Below are positions 1 to 10,044 of a stretch of DNA of 64,000 bases, one piece after another. The DNA is taken from the NCBI GenBank assembly GCA_016717325.1, contig JADKFV010000011.1:62001-126000 (forward strand), given 5' to 3'. The DNA is from Bacteroidota bacterium (GTDB lineage: Bacteria > Bacteroidota > Bacteroidia > AKYH767-A > OLB10). The translations under genes were made by a program, and so were the position numbers. Numbering within the stretch: position 1 is the first letter of the stretch; every line of letters starts with the position of its first letter. The notes below the pieces were generated by a model that saw only the letters and a program-made list of their open reading frames with translations, was not told the DNA's origin and did not search any database.

Positions 1-255
1 TACATGCGTAAAACCAGCAAGGGATTATCTGTGAAAGTTTGGTTACCCCATTTTGGTGAAAAAATAGACATTACAAAACGCACTTCTACTGTTGCCAATG
101 TGAATGGTAAAAATTATCCGGATGTATTCATTTTACCTGTGAACCAGCTTTATCTCGATTTCGACAATTACATCGACACAATATATTACTCAAAGTCTTT
201 TGGCTTTTTAAAGTATGTAGATATATATGGCGAAGAATGGACAAAATATAATTAA
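1..255 (+). CDS. C-terminal part of an unrecognised protein, cut by the left edge
   Basis: The frame is open to the first base of the window, so the ATG at position 4 need not be the true start. The visible 84 codons carry no motif I can name. The end is rich in aromatic residues (YYSKSFGFLKY, then YGEEW), a pattern I associate with C-termini of Bacteroidota hypothetical lipoproteins that repeat a 'YY..G.GF.KY' phrase. It stops 7 bp before parA, so the two may be co-transcribed. No function is proposed. Confidence 0.5.
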   Translation, partial: YMRKTSKGLSVKVWLPHFGEKIDITKRTSTVANVNGKNYPDVFILPVNQLYLDFDNYIDTIYYSKSFGFLKYVDIYGEEWTKYN

Positions 256-262
256 ATAAAAA

Positions 263-1099
263 ATGGCAAAAATAATTGCAATAGCAAACCAAAAAGGAGG
301 CGTAGGTAAAACAACTACAGCCATAAATTTAGCAGCCTCCTTAGCTGTATTGGAATACAAAACATTGCTGATAGACTGCGACCCACAGGCTAATGCCACA
401 TCGGGCACCGGCTTCGACCCCCGCGAAATAACTGCAGGTATATATGAGTGTCTGGTAAACGAAGTATCTCCTTTCGATACAATCAAGCAAACCAAAACGC
501 CAAATTTATTTTTAATGCCATCTCATATCGATTTGGTTGGTGCCGAAATTGAAATGATAAACTTGCCAAACCGCGAGCACATGATGAAAAATGTTCTCGA
601 TAAAATAAGAAACGAATTTCAGTTCATTATTATTGATTGCAGTCCTTCGCTTGGTTTGATAACTATAAATGCTCTTACCGGAGCTGATAGTGTTCTTATT
701 CCTGTTCAGTGTGAGTATTTTGCATTAGAGGGTTTAGGAAAATTGCTTAATACAGTAAAAATTGTACAAACACGCCTAAACACAAACCTTGAAATTGAAG
801 GCATTCTGCTGACTATGTACGATGTGCGTTTACGTTTATCTAATCAGGTAGTAGAAGAAGTAAAGACACATTTTCAGCAAATGGTGTTTGACACAATAAT
901 ACAACGCAATACAAAATTGGGCGAGGCTCCCAGTTTTGGAGAACCAATCATAATGTTCGATGTGCAAAGTAAAGGCTCGACCAACTACTTAAACTTGGCT
1001 CGCGAAATCTTACAAAAAAACAACCTCACCAATATACCGGCACACGAAAAAATAATTTCGGAAGAAAAACCCGGTGAAACTTTAGAAATTCGTAGGTAA
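263..1099 (+). CDS. parA: ParA/Soj chromosome-partitioning ATPase
   Basis: This is a deviant-Walker ATPase that works with ParB and parS sites to segregate replicated origins, acting on the nucleoid. The 278 residues match the usual length of chromosomal Soj proteins. The deviant Walker A KGGVGKTT lies at residues 11-18 with both lysines present. The A' motif LIDCDPQ follows at about residue 37 and the Walker B-like IIIDCSPSLG at about 121. There is no N-terminal DNA-binding extension, so this is the short chromosomal type and not a P1-type plasmid ParA. parB follows after 76 bp on the same strand, which supports the assignment. Confidence 0.95.
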   Translation: MAKIIAIANQKGGVGKTTTAINLAASLAVLEYKTLLIDCDPQANATSGTGFDPREITAGIYECLVNEVSPFDTIKQTKTPNLFLMPSHIDLVGAEIEMINLPNREHMMKNVLDKIRNEFQFIIIDCSPSLGLITINALTGADSVLIPVQCEYFALEGLGKLLNTVKIVQTRLNTNLEIEGILLTMYDVRLRLSNQVVEEVKTHFQQMVFDTIIQRNTKLGEAPSFGEPIIMFDVQSKGSTNYLNLAREILQKNNLTNIPAHEKIISEEKPGETLEIRR

Positions 1100-1175
1100 T
1101 GCAATTACATAATAAGTGACAATTACACTTAAAAAGATTTTAAAAATAACCTACTTTACAAAAACGAAAATATAA

Positions 1176-2066
1176 ATGAATCCACGTAAAAGCGCATTAG
1201 GCAGAGGCCTTGGAGCACTTCTCGATAATCCATCAACTGAAACAAATTCAGGTTCGGGAGTTGGTGATATGATGTCGGTTTCGGGCAACATTGCCAACAT
1301 CAGTTTGAACAAAATTGAAACAAATCCATTTCAGCCTCGCACTGAGTTTAGTGCAGAAGCACTTCAGGAATTAGCAGAGTCGATAAAAAATCAGGGCATC
1401 ATACAACCTATTACCGTTCGCAAGTCTGGTATGGATAAATATCAAATCATATCGGGCGAAAGAAGGTTTCGGGCTTCAAAATTAGCCGGTCTCGATACTG
1501 TTCCTGCATACATACGCGTTGCCAACGATCAGGCCATGCTCGAAATGGCATTGGTTGAAAATATTCAACGCAAAGATTTGAACGCCATCGAAATTGCAAT
1601 AAGCTACAAGCGACTTATTGATGAATGTAACCTTACTCAAGAAACACTTGCCGACAAAGTAGGTAAAGACCGCACCACAGTGACTAACTATTTGCGCTTA
1701 TTAAAATTAATGCCTCAAATTCAGGCTGCATTGCGCGATGAACAAATAACTATGGGACATGCACGTGCTATAATCAATGTTGCCGACCATGCGAAGCAAT
1801 TAGATTTGTTTCGTCAGATAATTGCTAATAACTTGTCGGTTCGTGAAACCGAAAAGTTAGTGAAATTAAATTCTCCTATTGCATCCAAACCAAAATCGGA
1901 AGCGGCTATTTCTTCTGATTTTAGAAGCCTTCAAGATAAACTTTCATCAATTTACGAAACTAAAGTTTTGCTTAAACACGGAGCCGGAGGAAAAGGACAA
2001 ATTGTAATTAACTATTACTCAACCGAAGATTTAAACAGGCTTATCGATATGCTCGATTTCGAATAA
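1176..2066 (+). CDS. parB: ParB/Spo0J partition protein (CTPase, parS-binding)
   Basis: ParB binds parS, spreads as a CTP-dependent clamp and stimulates ParA. The N-terminus (residues 1-16) has the family phrase LGRGLGALL that contacts ParA. The nucleotide-binding domain includes GERRFRA at residues 94-100. A helix-turn-helix centred near residues 155-175 (LADKVGKDRTTVTNYL) should bind parS, and a C-terminal dimerisation domain ends in DMLDFE. The 296-residue length is normal. I did not find a confident parS palindrome near the gene. It is the second gene of the likely parAB-DUF5683-dapB run. Confidence 0.95.
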   Translation: MNPRKSALGRGLGALLDNPSTETNSGSGVGDMMSVSGNIANISLNKIETNPFQPRTEFSAEALQELAESIKNQGIIQPITVRKSGMDKYQIISGERRFRASKLAGLDTVPAYIRVANDQAMLEMALVENIQRKDLNAIEIAISYKRLIDECNLTQETLADKVGKDRTTVTNYLRLLKLMPQIQAALRDEQITMGHARAIINVADHAKQLDLFRQIIANNLSVRETEKLVKLNSPIASKPKSEAAISSDFRSLQDKLSSIYETKVLLKHGAGGKGQIVINYYSTEDLNRLIDMLDFE

Positions 2067-2097
2067 AAAGAAATTTAGGCATCGTGATTTATTTTGT

Positions 2098-2652
2098 ATG
2101 CAAATAAAAGTTTTTTTTCTGTGGCTACTTTTTTGGCTGTTTGCAAATGTAAATTCAAAGTTATATGCACAAAAGTCCACATCACTCGATTCAGCTGAAT
2201 ACTTGCATAGTCCAATTAAAGCGCTTCGAATGTCAGCAGTGTTGCCAGGCTTAGGTCAGGTGTACAATAAAAAATATTGGAAGCCCCCGGTTATTTATGC
2301 TGGTGCAGCAACACTTTTATACTTTGCCAATTATAATGGAACGCGTTATAAAAAATACAAAACGGCCGTTTTGTATAGGCTCGATGGCGATTCAACAACC
2401 ATAGATGATTTCGTTTTTAAATACAGCGATCAGGATTTACTTACATTGAAAACATACTTCCGCAGAAATCGCGACCTTTGTTACATTGGCACAGGATTAC
2501 TTTATGTACTCAACTTGCTTGATGCCTATGTGGATGCACATTTATTTTACTTCACGGTAAAGGACGATGCTGTTATAGGCTACCAGCCTTATATTTTAAA
2601 TAATGGCTTTTCGAATAATTATGGTGTCAAAATAATGATAAATTTTAAGTAA
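2098..2652 (+). CDS. DUF5683-family exported/membrane protein
   Basis: The family is common in Bacteroidota and has no assigned biochemical role. Residues 1-24 form a hydrophobic signal-like segment ending near YAQ. The DUF5683 core follows, with the characteristic phrase AVLPGLGQVYNKKYWK at about residues 46-61 and then a membrane segment (VIYAGAATLLYFA). A second hydrophobic segment lies near residue 140 before a short C-terminal beta-rich tail. Its place between parB and dapB matches a gene order I recall from many Bacteroidota genomes. Its TAA stop overlaps the dapB ATG by one base, which suggests translational coupling. Confidence 0.8.
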   Translation: MQIKVFFLWLLFWLFANVNSKLYAQKSTSLDSAEYLHSPIKALRMSAVLPGLGQVYNKKYWKPPVIYAGAATLLYFANYNGTRYKKYKTAVLYRLDGDSTTIDDFVFKYSDQDLLTLKTYFRRNRDLCYIGTGLLYVLNLLDAYVDAHLFYFTVKDDAVIGYQPYILNNGFSNNYGVKIMINFK

Positions 2653-3386
2653 TGAGAATTGCACTAATAGGTTATGGTAAAATGGGAAAAGCCATTGAGC
2701 AAGTGGCCATTCGCAGGGGACACACAATTGCTTTCATTGCAGATGTAAATAATCGGTCAATTGATGATTTGCAAATGGAAATGGTTGATATCGCTTTGGA
2801 ATTCACATCGCCAGAGTCTGCTTTTGAAAATGTCAAAAAGCTCATGCAAAAAAAAATTCCTACGGTTTGTGGTTCTACAGGATGGCTCACTAAATTACCT
2901 GAAATTGAAATGATCAGTAATAAAACAGGTACACCATTCATTCACAGCTCAAATTACAGCATTGGTGTTAATATATTCTTTCTATTGAATAAATTTCTTG
3001 CAGACATTATGAAAAATTTAGATGACTACAATGTGGTCATGAAAGAAATACATCATACTGAAAAAAGAGATGCTCCAAGTGGTACGGCAATAAAACTTGC
3101 AAATGATATTATTGAGCGCATTGACCGAAAAAAGGAATGGAAATTATTTAAAGACCAATCTGCCAGCGATGCTGATATAATTATTGAAGATTTACGAAGT
3201 GGTGATGTGCCGGGAACTCATCATGTGAAGTATGAAAGTGATGTTGACGATATAGAAATAATTCACAAGGCACATACGAGGCAAGGGTTTGCCAAAGGTG
3301 CAATCATCACTGCCGAATGGATTGAAGGCCAAAAAGGATTTCAAACGATGGACGATTTTATCAAAATACTACTGCATCAAAAGTGA
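2652..3386 (+). CDS. dapB: 4-hydroxy-tetrahydrodipicolinate reductase
   Basis: DapB reduces the DapA product with NAD(P)H in the diaminopimelate/lysine pathway, feeding lysine and peptidoglycan synthesis. The N-terminal Rossmann glycine motif GYGKMGKA is at residues 7-14. The catalytic segment, HHTEKRDAPSGTA near residues 136-148, contains the general-acid histidine pair and the substrate-binding K-DAPSGT. The protein is 244 residues, the short form usual in Bacteroidota, compared with about 270 in E. coli. The start overlaps the previous stop by one base. lepB follows after 56 bp. Confidence 0.93.
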   Translation: MRIALIGYGKMGKAIEQVAIRRGHTIAFIADVNNRSIDDLQMEMVDIALEFTSPESAFENVKKLMQKKIPTVCGSTGWLTKLPEIEMISNKTGTPFIHSSNYSIGVNIFFLLNKFLADIMKNLDDYNVVMKEIHHTEKRDAPSGTAIKLANDIIERIDRKKEWKLFKDQSASDADIIIEDLRSGDVPGTHHVKYESDVDDIEIIHKAHTRQGFAKGAIITAEWIEGQKGFQTMDDFIKILLHQK

Positions 3387-3442
3387 CGTTTAATTTCCTA
3401 ATATTGCGCTTTGCTAAAAAAAACAATTGATATCATTAAATA

Positions 3443-4561
3443 ATGAATTGGAAATTCTGGAAAAAAGATAATTCTGCTGCCAAAACCAATGTAAAAAAGA
3501 GTAAAACCCGCGAGTGGCTCGATGCCATCGTCTTTGCTGTTGTAGCTGCTACAATTATTCGCACTTTTCTTATCGAAGCATTTACTATACCAACACCATC
3601 TATGGAAAAAACCATGCTTGTTGGTGATTTCCTTTTTGTAAGTAAAGTCAACTACGGGCCACGCACACCCATCACTCCTTTGGCCATTCCTTTTATACAC
3701 CAGTATTTACCTTTTACAAAGTTGAAGTCGTATACTGATGCAGTTCAATGGAATTACCACCGCTTACCGGGCTTTCAAACTGTAAAGCGATTTGACATTG
3801 TTGTTTTTAACTTTCCGGGCACTAATGATATTGATGGATCGAGCAACGATTTTCCTATTGATAAAAAAGTGCATTATGTAAAGCGTTGTGTTGGTATGCC
3901 GGGCGATTCGTTGCGGGTTGTAAATACTACCCTTTATGTAAATAACGAGCAAATTAATTCTATCAAAGGCGAGCAACAAATGTATATTATCGATCCGCCT
4001 TCGAAGTTTGAGGAATCGACCTTACGTGAATGGGGCCTCGCAAATGCTGATATGGCCGAACAAAACTCATCGGCACTGATGCTGACAAAAGAAGTAGCTA
4101 CCAAAATCCGACAACTTCCAAGCATTAATGGGGTTAATGTTTATACTGATAGCATCCGTAAAGAATCATCAATGTTTTGCTTCGATAATTTTCACCAGTT
4201 CAACCAATACAACTTTGGACCTATTTGGGTGCCAAAAGAAGGAGTGGAAATACCTTTAAATATTTCGAATTACAAGGTGTATGAAAAAGCTATCATACAT
4301 GATGAGAATAATAAACTTGAAGTGCGCGAGGGCAAAATTTTTATAAACGATAAAGCCGTTACCTCATATAAATTTAAACAGAACTATTACTTCATGATGG
4401 GCGACAACAGGTGCAACTCCTGGGATAGCCGTTATTGGGGCTTTGTACCTGAAACACATGTAGTAGGTAAGGCAGTTTTTGTATGGCTTTCGTGGGATAG
4501 TGAAGCTTCACTTTTGCATAAAATACGCTGGAGCAGAATGTTTAGGCTTATTCACGATTAA
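3443..4561 (+). CDS. lepB: Signal peptidase I (inner membrane)
   Basis: This enzyme cleaves Sec and Tat signal peptides at the periplasmic face of the inner membrane. One membrane segment lies at residues 27-45. The catalytic serine is in TPSMEKT (Ser53). The general-base lysine is in VKRCVGMPGD (about Lys147). The conserved C-terminal box GDNRCNSWDSRYWG is at about residues 320-333. At 372 residues it is longer than E. coli-type cores because of an insertion between the catalytic lysine region and the last box, which I regard as normal for Bacteroidota. It closes the parAB-dapB-lepB run. Confidence 0.93.
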   Translation: MNWKFWKKDNSAAKTNVKKSKTREWLDAIVFAVVAATIIRTFLIEAFTIPTPSMEKTMLVGDFLFVSKVNYGPRTPITPLAIPFIHQYLPFTKLKSYTDAVQWNYHRLPGFQTVKRFDIVVFNFPGTNDIDGSSNDFPIDKKVHYVKRCVGMPGDSLRVVNTTLYVNNEQINSIKGEQQMYIIDPPSKFEESTLREWGLANADMAEQNSSALMLTKEVATKIRQLPSINGVNVYTDSIRKESSMFCFDNFHQFNQYNFGPIWVPKEGVEIPLNISNYKVYEKAIIHDENNKLEVREGKIFINDKAVTSYKFKQNYYFMMGDNRCNSWDSRYWGFVPETHVVGKAVFVWLSWDSEASLLHKIRWSRMFRLIHD

Positions 4562-4679
4562 TAATACTTGTTAAATGGTTGTGGATAATTTATTTTTCAG
4601 GCTGCAACTTATTTTTTCAATTTTACGTCCTTTATATACATGAAATAATTTTCCGAAACACAAAATCAAACTAAATAAT

Positions 4680-7600
4680 ATGAAAAAAATTACTCTTTTA
4701 GCATTACTGCTTGTAATCCTTAATTGGGGCGCCCGTTCGCAGGGTGTTTGTGGTTTCTCCGAGGATTTTGAAAATATCGACAGCGTAACAACCGTTGGTA
4801 ACCCTGGTTGGTTTCCCGAAAACTTCTTCTATGTTTCGGGCTTCCAATGTAACCTGGGTACTTATGCCCAAAGCGACTCATCTACAATGGTCACTATTCC
4901 CTTCAGCACTTTGGGCAACCAATTTGTAAAACTTCAATTTTATTCAATTTGTAAAATTGAGTTTTTCGATGGTGGTATTATTGAAGTTTCCAATGATGGC
5001 GGAACAACATGGATACGCCTTACAACTGCTCAATATTTGGGCACAGGAAATTTTCCCGGTGATAAATTTACCGAAATTTCTTATTCCGATTGGGCTCCAG
5101 GAACCACAACGCCTCCCGATCAACTTTGGTGGAAATTTGAAGAGTTTGATGTATCAACATTGTTAGCAAATACCGCTAGTGCGATGGTGCGTTTCACCGT
5201 TAAGGATTTAAATAATACCGGTATGTCTGGTCGTTATGGCTGGCTGGTTGATGATATATGTGTATTGATGGCTCCATGCGAACTCACACCACCAACTGTT
5301 GTTCAGTTAGCTCCAATATTACAAACTTTAGTTTACAATGTTGGCCCATATACTTTAAATGCAGATATGACTGATGTTTCGGGCATCTTAAGCGCTAATT
5401 TGTTGTATACTATTAATGGCATACCAGGCACCGCGGTTATGAACAATATAGGTGGCAATACTTATTCGGGAGTAATTCCTGCTGTAAATGTTGGCGATAC
5501 TGTATGTTACCGTTTTGAAGCCACAGATAATTCGGGCTGTAATAACACCACTCTATATCCTGCATCAAATTTGTCTCCTATTTGTTTTGTTGCAACTACA
5601 GGAATAACTTTTCCATATTGCGACAATTTCGATTCTAACGACCTATGGACAGACTCTGTAGTGTCAGGTTCTCCATGGGAATTGGGTACCCCAAATTTTG
5701 GAGTTACAAACAATGCTTTGTCTTTTCCAAACTCATGGGATATTGAGCTCAATTCAGCATATCAAAACAATACAGTAAGTTTTTTAACTTCACCTGTATT
5801 TGATTTTTCGGGTGCTGTTAATGCCAATTTAGAATTCTGGTTAAATCATGCTACCGATCAATTTGGTGATGGTGTACGTTTAGAATATACGCCCGATGGC
5901 GGAACTACATGGAAAACTTGCGGAATTTTTCAAGATCCTGATGCAACCAATTGGTACAATCAGGCAAATGTTAATTCATTAACATCGGCAGGATGGAGCG
6001 GCAATTCGGGCGGTTGGAAAAAGAGTGGAAGAAAGTTGATTGATACTGACTTGCAACAGCAAGGATCACCTGTTCTGTTCCGTTTCATATTTGCATCGGA
6101 TGGATTTACGACAGGAGACGGTTTTAGCCTTGACAATTTTGTATCAAATTGCCTCAGGTGAGCGATGTTGAGTAGAATCATATATTTCTCCGGCACCTGC
6201 ATTACCTTCAGGAACAACTGCACCTGTAGAAGTTATTGTTAGAAACTATGCATCGCAGCCCGTTGCTACATTCGATGTTTATTACAGTTTAAACAATGGT
6301 CCTCCAGTTGGCCCCGCACCATATACAGGTCCTGTAATTGTACCCAATGGTACCGGCAATGTAATATGCCCAAATATTACTGTACCAAGTGGCGGATACA
6401 GCATTTGTGCATGGACATCGATGCCAACCGACCTTGATAATACAAACGATACAACATGTAAAACATTTACAGGAATAGCTCAGTTTCCAATTTCATATTG
6501 CAACGACTTTGAAACAAATGGAAATGATTTCTATGACGCTACAGATGTAAATCAGCAAAACAAATGGGAACTGGGAACTCCAAATTATGGAGTCACTAAT
6601 TCTACACATTCAGGTTCCAATGCCTGGGATGTAATGTTAAATGTAATTTATTTTAATTCTGACACCGGTAAATTGGTATCACCATTTTTTGATTTTACTG
6701 CAGCATCAAATGCTCGCCTCGAATTTTGGCAAAACCGCAATACTGAAACAAATTATGATGGCGTAAGGTTGGAGTATGCTATAAATGGTGGGCCTTGGCA
6801 GATTTTGGGAACAGTAAACGACCCCAACGCAACAAATTGGTATACCGATCCAAGTTTGATAGGTTCGGGTGGATTGCCTGCATGGGACAATACAAGTAAT
6901 GGATGGATACTATCTACTTATTTTGCCAGTATACTTGATGCTGCCGGTACGGTGCAATTTCAATATGTGTTTAATGCCGATGGTATTGTGCAGCGTGATG
7001 GATTCTCCATAGATGATTTTTGCGTTATTCAACCCGGACCTATCGATGTTGGTGTAATATCAATTGACGAACCAGGACCAGGGTCGGCTGCAGGTACTTT
7101 ACAAACTATTAAAGTTACTATCAAAAATTTTGGCGCTGCGGCCCAAACATCTGTTCCGGTAAATTACACTGTGAATGGTGGTGCACCAGTTCAAACAATT
7201 TGGACCGGAAATCTACTACCAAACGGAACAGCACAAGTTACCTTAACTCCTTCTTATATTGTTCCAATTGGTGATTATCCAATTTGTGCTTTTACTTCAT
7301 TGGCTGGCGATAGTGACCCAAAGAACGATTCAACTTGTGGTAACTATGTGGGAGTGCCTACTATAATACCTACATATAAAGATAATTTTGATGTAGCAAA
7401 TGCCGGTTGGTATAACTCAAATACTTCGCCTACAACTAAATGGGAATTAGGTACGCCAGCTTATGGACAAACAAATTCGGCTCATTCAGCTCCAACCTGC
7501 TGGGATATAAACTTAACATCGGGTTACAACCCAAATGCAGAGTGTTACTTATATTCTCCATTCTTTAACTTGACCAATCTTGTTAATCCGAAGTTTCATT

Positions 7601-9132
7601 TTGGATTAACTATAGCACTCAGCAAAACTATGATGGTGTACGTTTAGAGTATACAAAAAATGGTGTAACCTGGACAGTGGTGGGACAACAAGGAAGTCCT
7701 AATTCGACAAACTGGTATACCAACAACTCATTGTTCCCTACGTCTTTACCGGGATGGGCTGGTGCTAGTGGCGGATGGCAATTTGCTAAATTTAAAGATT
7801 TGCAATTCCTTACTAATGAACCAACCGTTCAATTCCGTTTTGTATTTGTGTCTACCACTTTCCAAGGTTTCCCTAATGATGGATTTTCTATTGACGATTT
7901 CGAATTGTACATTCCTATCACTGTAAGTGCTGCTTCGCAAGAGGTGAAGCCCGCAAACAAATTACTGATTCCCGGTGGTCAACCAATACGTGGTTTGGTA
8001 GTAAATAAGGGCACAACACCGTTATCTAAAGTTGCCGTTACTCTTACTTATGGAAGTTTAGCAAATGTTATTGTAACAGATACCATTGACTTTAATGTGG
8101 TAAACGGAGCGCCATTGCCATTAAATTCAACTTATTGGCATACGTTTTCGCAACCGGTTTCTGCAATACCCGGCTGTCAAACAATATGCATGTATACCAG
8201 CTATCCAAATCAACAAAACGACTTGAATACAAGTGACGATACAGTTTGTAATGTATTATGTGCTTTCGACTCTATCACACCATTTAATGGCTACTGCGAA
8301 GATTTCGAAGGATCTAATGCCAGTTGGGTAGCTTTAAACGGAATTACTTTTTTTGGACCAACAAGTTGGGCTTTGGGCTCACCCGGTAAAGCAAATATAA
8401 ACACTGTTCATTCCGGAACAAAAGCATGGTGTACTAAGTTATTCCAAAACTATCCTGCTGCAGACTCATCAGCTTTGTTTACACCAGTATTCAATGTGAC
8501 AGCCGGCCAGTGTTATACGGTTAAGTTTTGGCACCAGTATGTAACCGAACTGTTTCAGGATGGTGGTACATGTGAGTATTCTGCCGACAGTGGAAATACA
8601 TGGAAAGCAGTTGGTTTGCCTTACGATCCACTATGGATGAATACATTTTATGTTGCTGGCTTCAATGGGCCTCCACCAGTTCCGGGATGGAGGAAACAGC
8701 AGGTTGATATACTCTGAACACGATATACAAGCATACAATACCGGGCCATTAATGTTACGTTTCCGTTTCGGTTCCGATTTTTCAACATCATTTGATGGTT
8801 GGGCAATTGATGATTTCTGTTTCGAGCCAAAAGTACAACCATGTGTTACAGCAGTAATTGAAAACGATGGCGATGAAATATTCTTATTCCAAAATGAGCC
8901 AAACCCTGCAACCGGAATTACAAATATTAAATTTACAATTCCCGGAGATGGCAACGTAAACTTAAATGTAAAAGACATTGCAGGCCGTCAGGTTGCTGTA
9001 TTGGCTGATGGAATTTATAACAGAGGTTTAAATAACGTTACTTACGATTTTAGTACTCTTCAATCAGGTGTTTATTTGATAGAAATGAATTACGAGAAAT
9101 ATAAACTCGTTCGTAAAATAATCGTTCAGTAA
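4680..9132 (+). CDS. Giant secreted multi-module protein with T9SS C-terminal sorting domain (frameshifted as sequenced)
   Basis: One gene of about 1485 codons is split into four pieces (4680-6161, then open pieces ending at 7647, 8717 and 9132). A Sec signal peptide covers residues 1-20 (LLVILNWGARSQG). Five copies of a beta-sandwich-like module (WELGTPNYGVTNS..., DGVRLEY, ATNWY, PGW.G.S.GW, DGFSIDDF) alternate with CARDB-like spacer domains. The last ~80 residues are a type A T9SS sorting domain (FLFQNEPNPATG, then KLVRKIIVQ), so the product should cross the outer membrane by T9SS and be surface-bound or released. Breaks lie near 6155-6172 (two single-base losses, restoring V-S-D-V-G-V-E), near 7600 (T4 should be T5) and near 8690. 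I see no catalytic motif, so an adhesin role is inference. Confidence 0.8.
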
Positions 9133-9152
9133 TATTTGCACAAAATAATTAG

Positions 9153-9180
9153 AGCCGGATATTTTTATCCGGCTTTTTTT
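9153..9180 (+). terminator. Rho-independent terminator after the secreted protein gene
   Basis: A 9-bp perfect stem (AGCCGGATA / TATCCGGCT) with a 4-base loop is followed directly by a run of seven T. It sits 20 bp after the stop of the T9SS protein gene. Confidence 0.9.
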
Positions 9181-9238
9181 ATGACAAATATTTTACAAAA
9201 TATCGAATCGTACTTTTTATTTATTTGCGAAAAAGTAA

Positions 9239-9271
9239 TTTGCCATAACTATTTCAAAAAGTTTATATTTG
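9239..9271 (+). promoter_or_regulatory. Bacteroidota-type housekeeping promoter
   Basis: TTTG at 9239-9242 and TATATTTG at 9264-9271 are 21 bp apart. They match the TTTG (-33) and TAnnTTTG (-7) consensus of the Bacteroidota primary sigma factor. The predicted transcript start lies just upstream of the ATG at 9292, which argues against a longer reading frame that could begin near 9136. Confidence 0.65.
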
Positions 9272-9291
9272 TGCTTTTACTAATACCTCGA

Positions 9292-9825
9292 ATGATAAGC
9301 AATAATCTAAAATCAATTTCAGAATCATTTACGGCCAGAACGTTTATGGCCGTATCGTTGTTGCTGTTGGTTTTGGCATCCATATTTATTCCTTTGGGCA
9401 TTGTTGTTAAAACAACCTTTTACGATGATTATTCAAATGGCAACTATAAGAATCCCAAAAAACACATTCAGTTAAATTTAAGATGCAATGAGTTGCATAA
9501 AATTAAATATGTCAACAACCATGAAATAATCTTCGGTAACAAACTTTACGATATTGTTGAAAAATCGTTTGTTGATGGCATCTGGCATTTTGTTTTGTAT
9601 GAAGATAGTATTGAACAGAAGGACTTGACTCTATTGCATCAATCACAAAAGCACAAAGAGCAAAACAACAAAATGCTAACAAACTTTTTATTCTTAATAA
9701 ATGCACCGGTTCAAAATTTCGAAAGTGAAATTGTTTTACCTGTTTGTATAAATAAATTAAATGAACATCCTTTTTCATTTTACAACTGCGATTTTTTTTC
9801 AAATCCTTTTCGACCACCCTGTTGA
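9292..9825 (+). CDS. Small anchored periplasmic protein of unknown function
   Basis: I chose the ATG at 9292 because a consensus promoter ends at 9271, and upstream codons in the same frame run through the preceding terminator. The product is 177 residues. One strong membrane segment lies at about residues 17-38 (FMAVSLLLLVLASIFIPLGIVV), followed by a periplasmic domain with no recognised motif and a cysteine-containing end (SFYNCDFF...PPC). The layout, a short anchored protein just upstream of a TonB-dependent receptor, suggests a role linked to that receptor, but this is inference only. The last 46 bases overlap a possible minus-strand small ORF. Confidence 0.6.
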   Translation: MISNNLKSISESFTARTFMAVSLLLLVLASIFIPLGIVVKTTFYDDYSNGNYKNPKKHIQLNLRCNELHKIKYVNNHEIIFGNKLYDIVEKSFVDGIWHFVLYEDSIEQKDLTLLHQSQKHKEQNNKMLTNFLFLINAPVQNFESEIVLPVCINKLNEHPFSFYNCDFFSNPFRPPC

Positions 9826-9965
9826 ATAGCTTTGGCGGGGTTCATAAATAAATATTTTTTAAATGCTGTGAGGTTTTCAAATAAACACTCATCAAAAGCA
9901 TTTATATATTTTTTGTAACCGTCAATGCCATCTTTACCGAAACAATTGCTTATTGGATTCGGCAT
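9780..9965 (-). CDS. Possible small lysine-rich protein (61 aa), uncertain
   Basis: A minus-strand frame of 61 codons fills the gap before the TonB receptor gene. It reads like real protein (GKDGIDGYKKYINAFDE, then QQGGRKGFEKKSQL), with balanced polar composition and no stop-rich flank. A slightly longer start (ATG at 9975, reading M-E-N-A-E-S) would need one indel, the kind of error seen across this window. It overlaps the end of the plus-strand gene by 46 bases. I do not recognise a family, and it may be a chance frame. Confidence 0.3.
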   Translation of the reverse strand: MPNPISNCFGKDGIDGYKKYINAFDECLFENLTAFKKYLFMNPAKAIQQGGRKGFEKKSQL

Positions 9966-10044
9966 TTTCCATTATTTATTCATCAGCAAAAAATGACTAT
10001 GCGTTAATCGTATACAGTCATAGTTGCACTATAATTTATTAAAA

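Noticed and set aside
1..4561. Plasmid origin because of parA-parB
   Set aside because: The ParA is the short chromosomal Soj type and the neighbours (dapB, lepB) are chromosomal housekeeping genes; no replication initiator is present.
9136..9291. 52-residue N-terminal extension of the anchored protein
   Set aside because: It overlaps the terminator at 9153-9180 and lies upstream of a consensus promoter; the ATG at 9292 gives a sensible membrane-anchor start.
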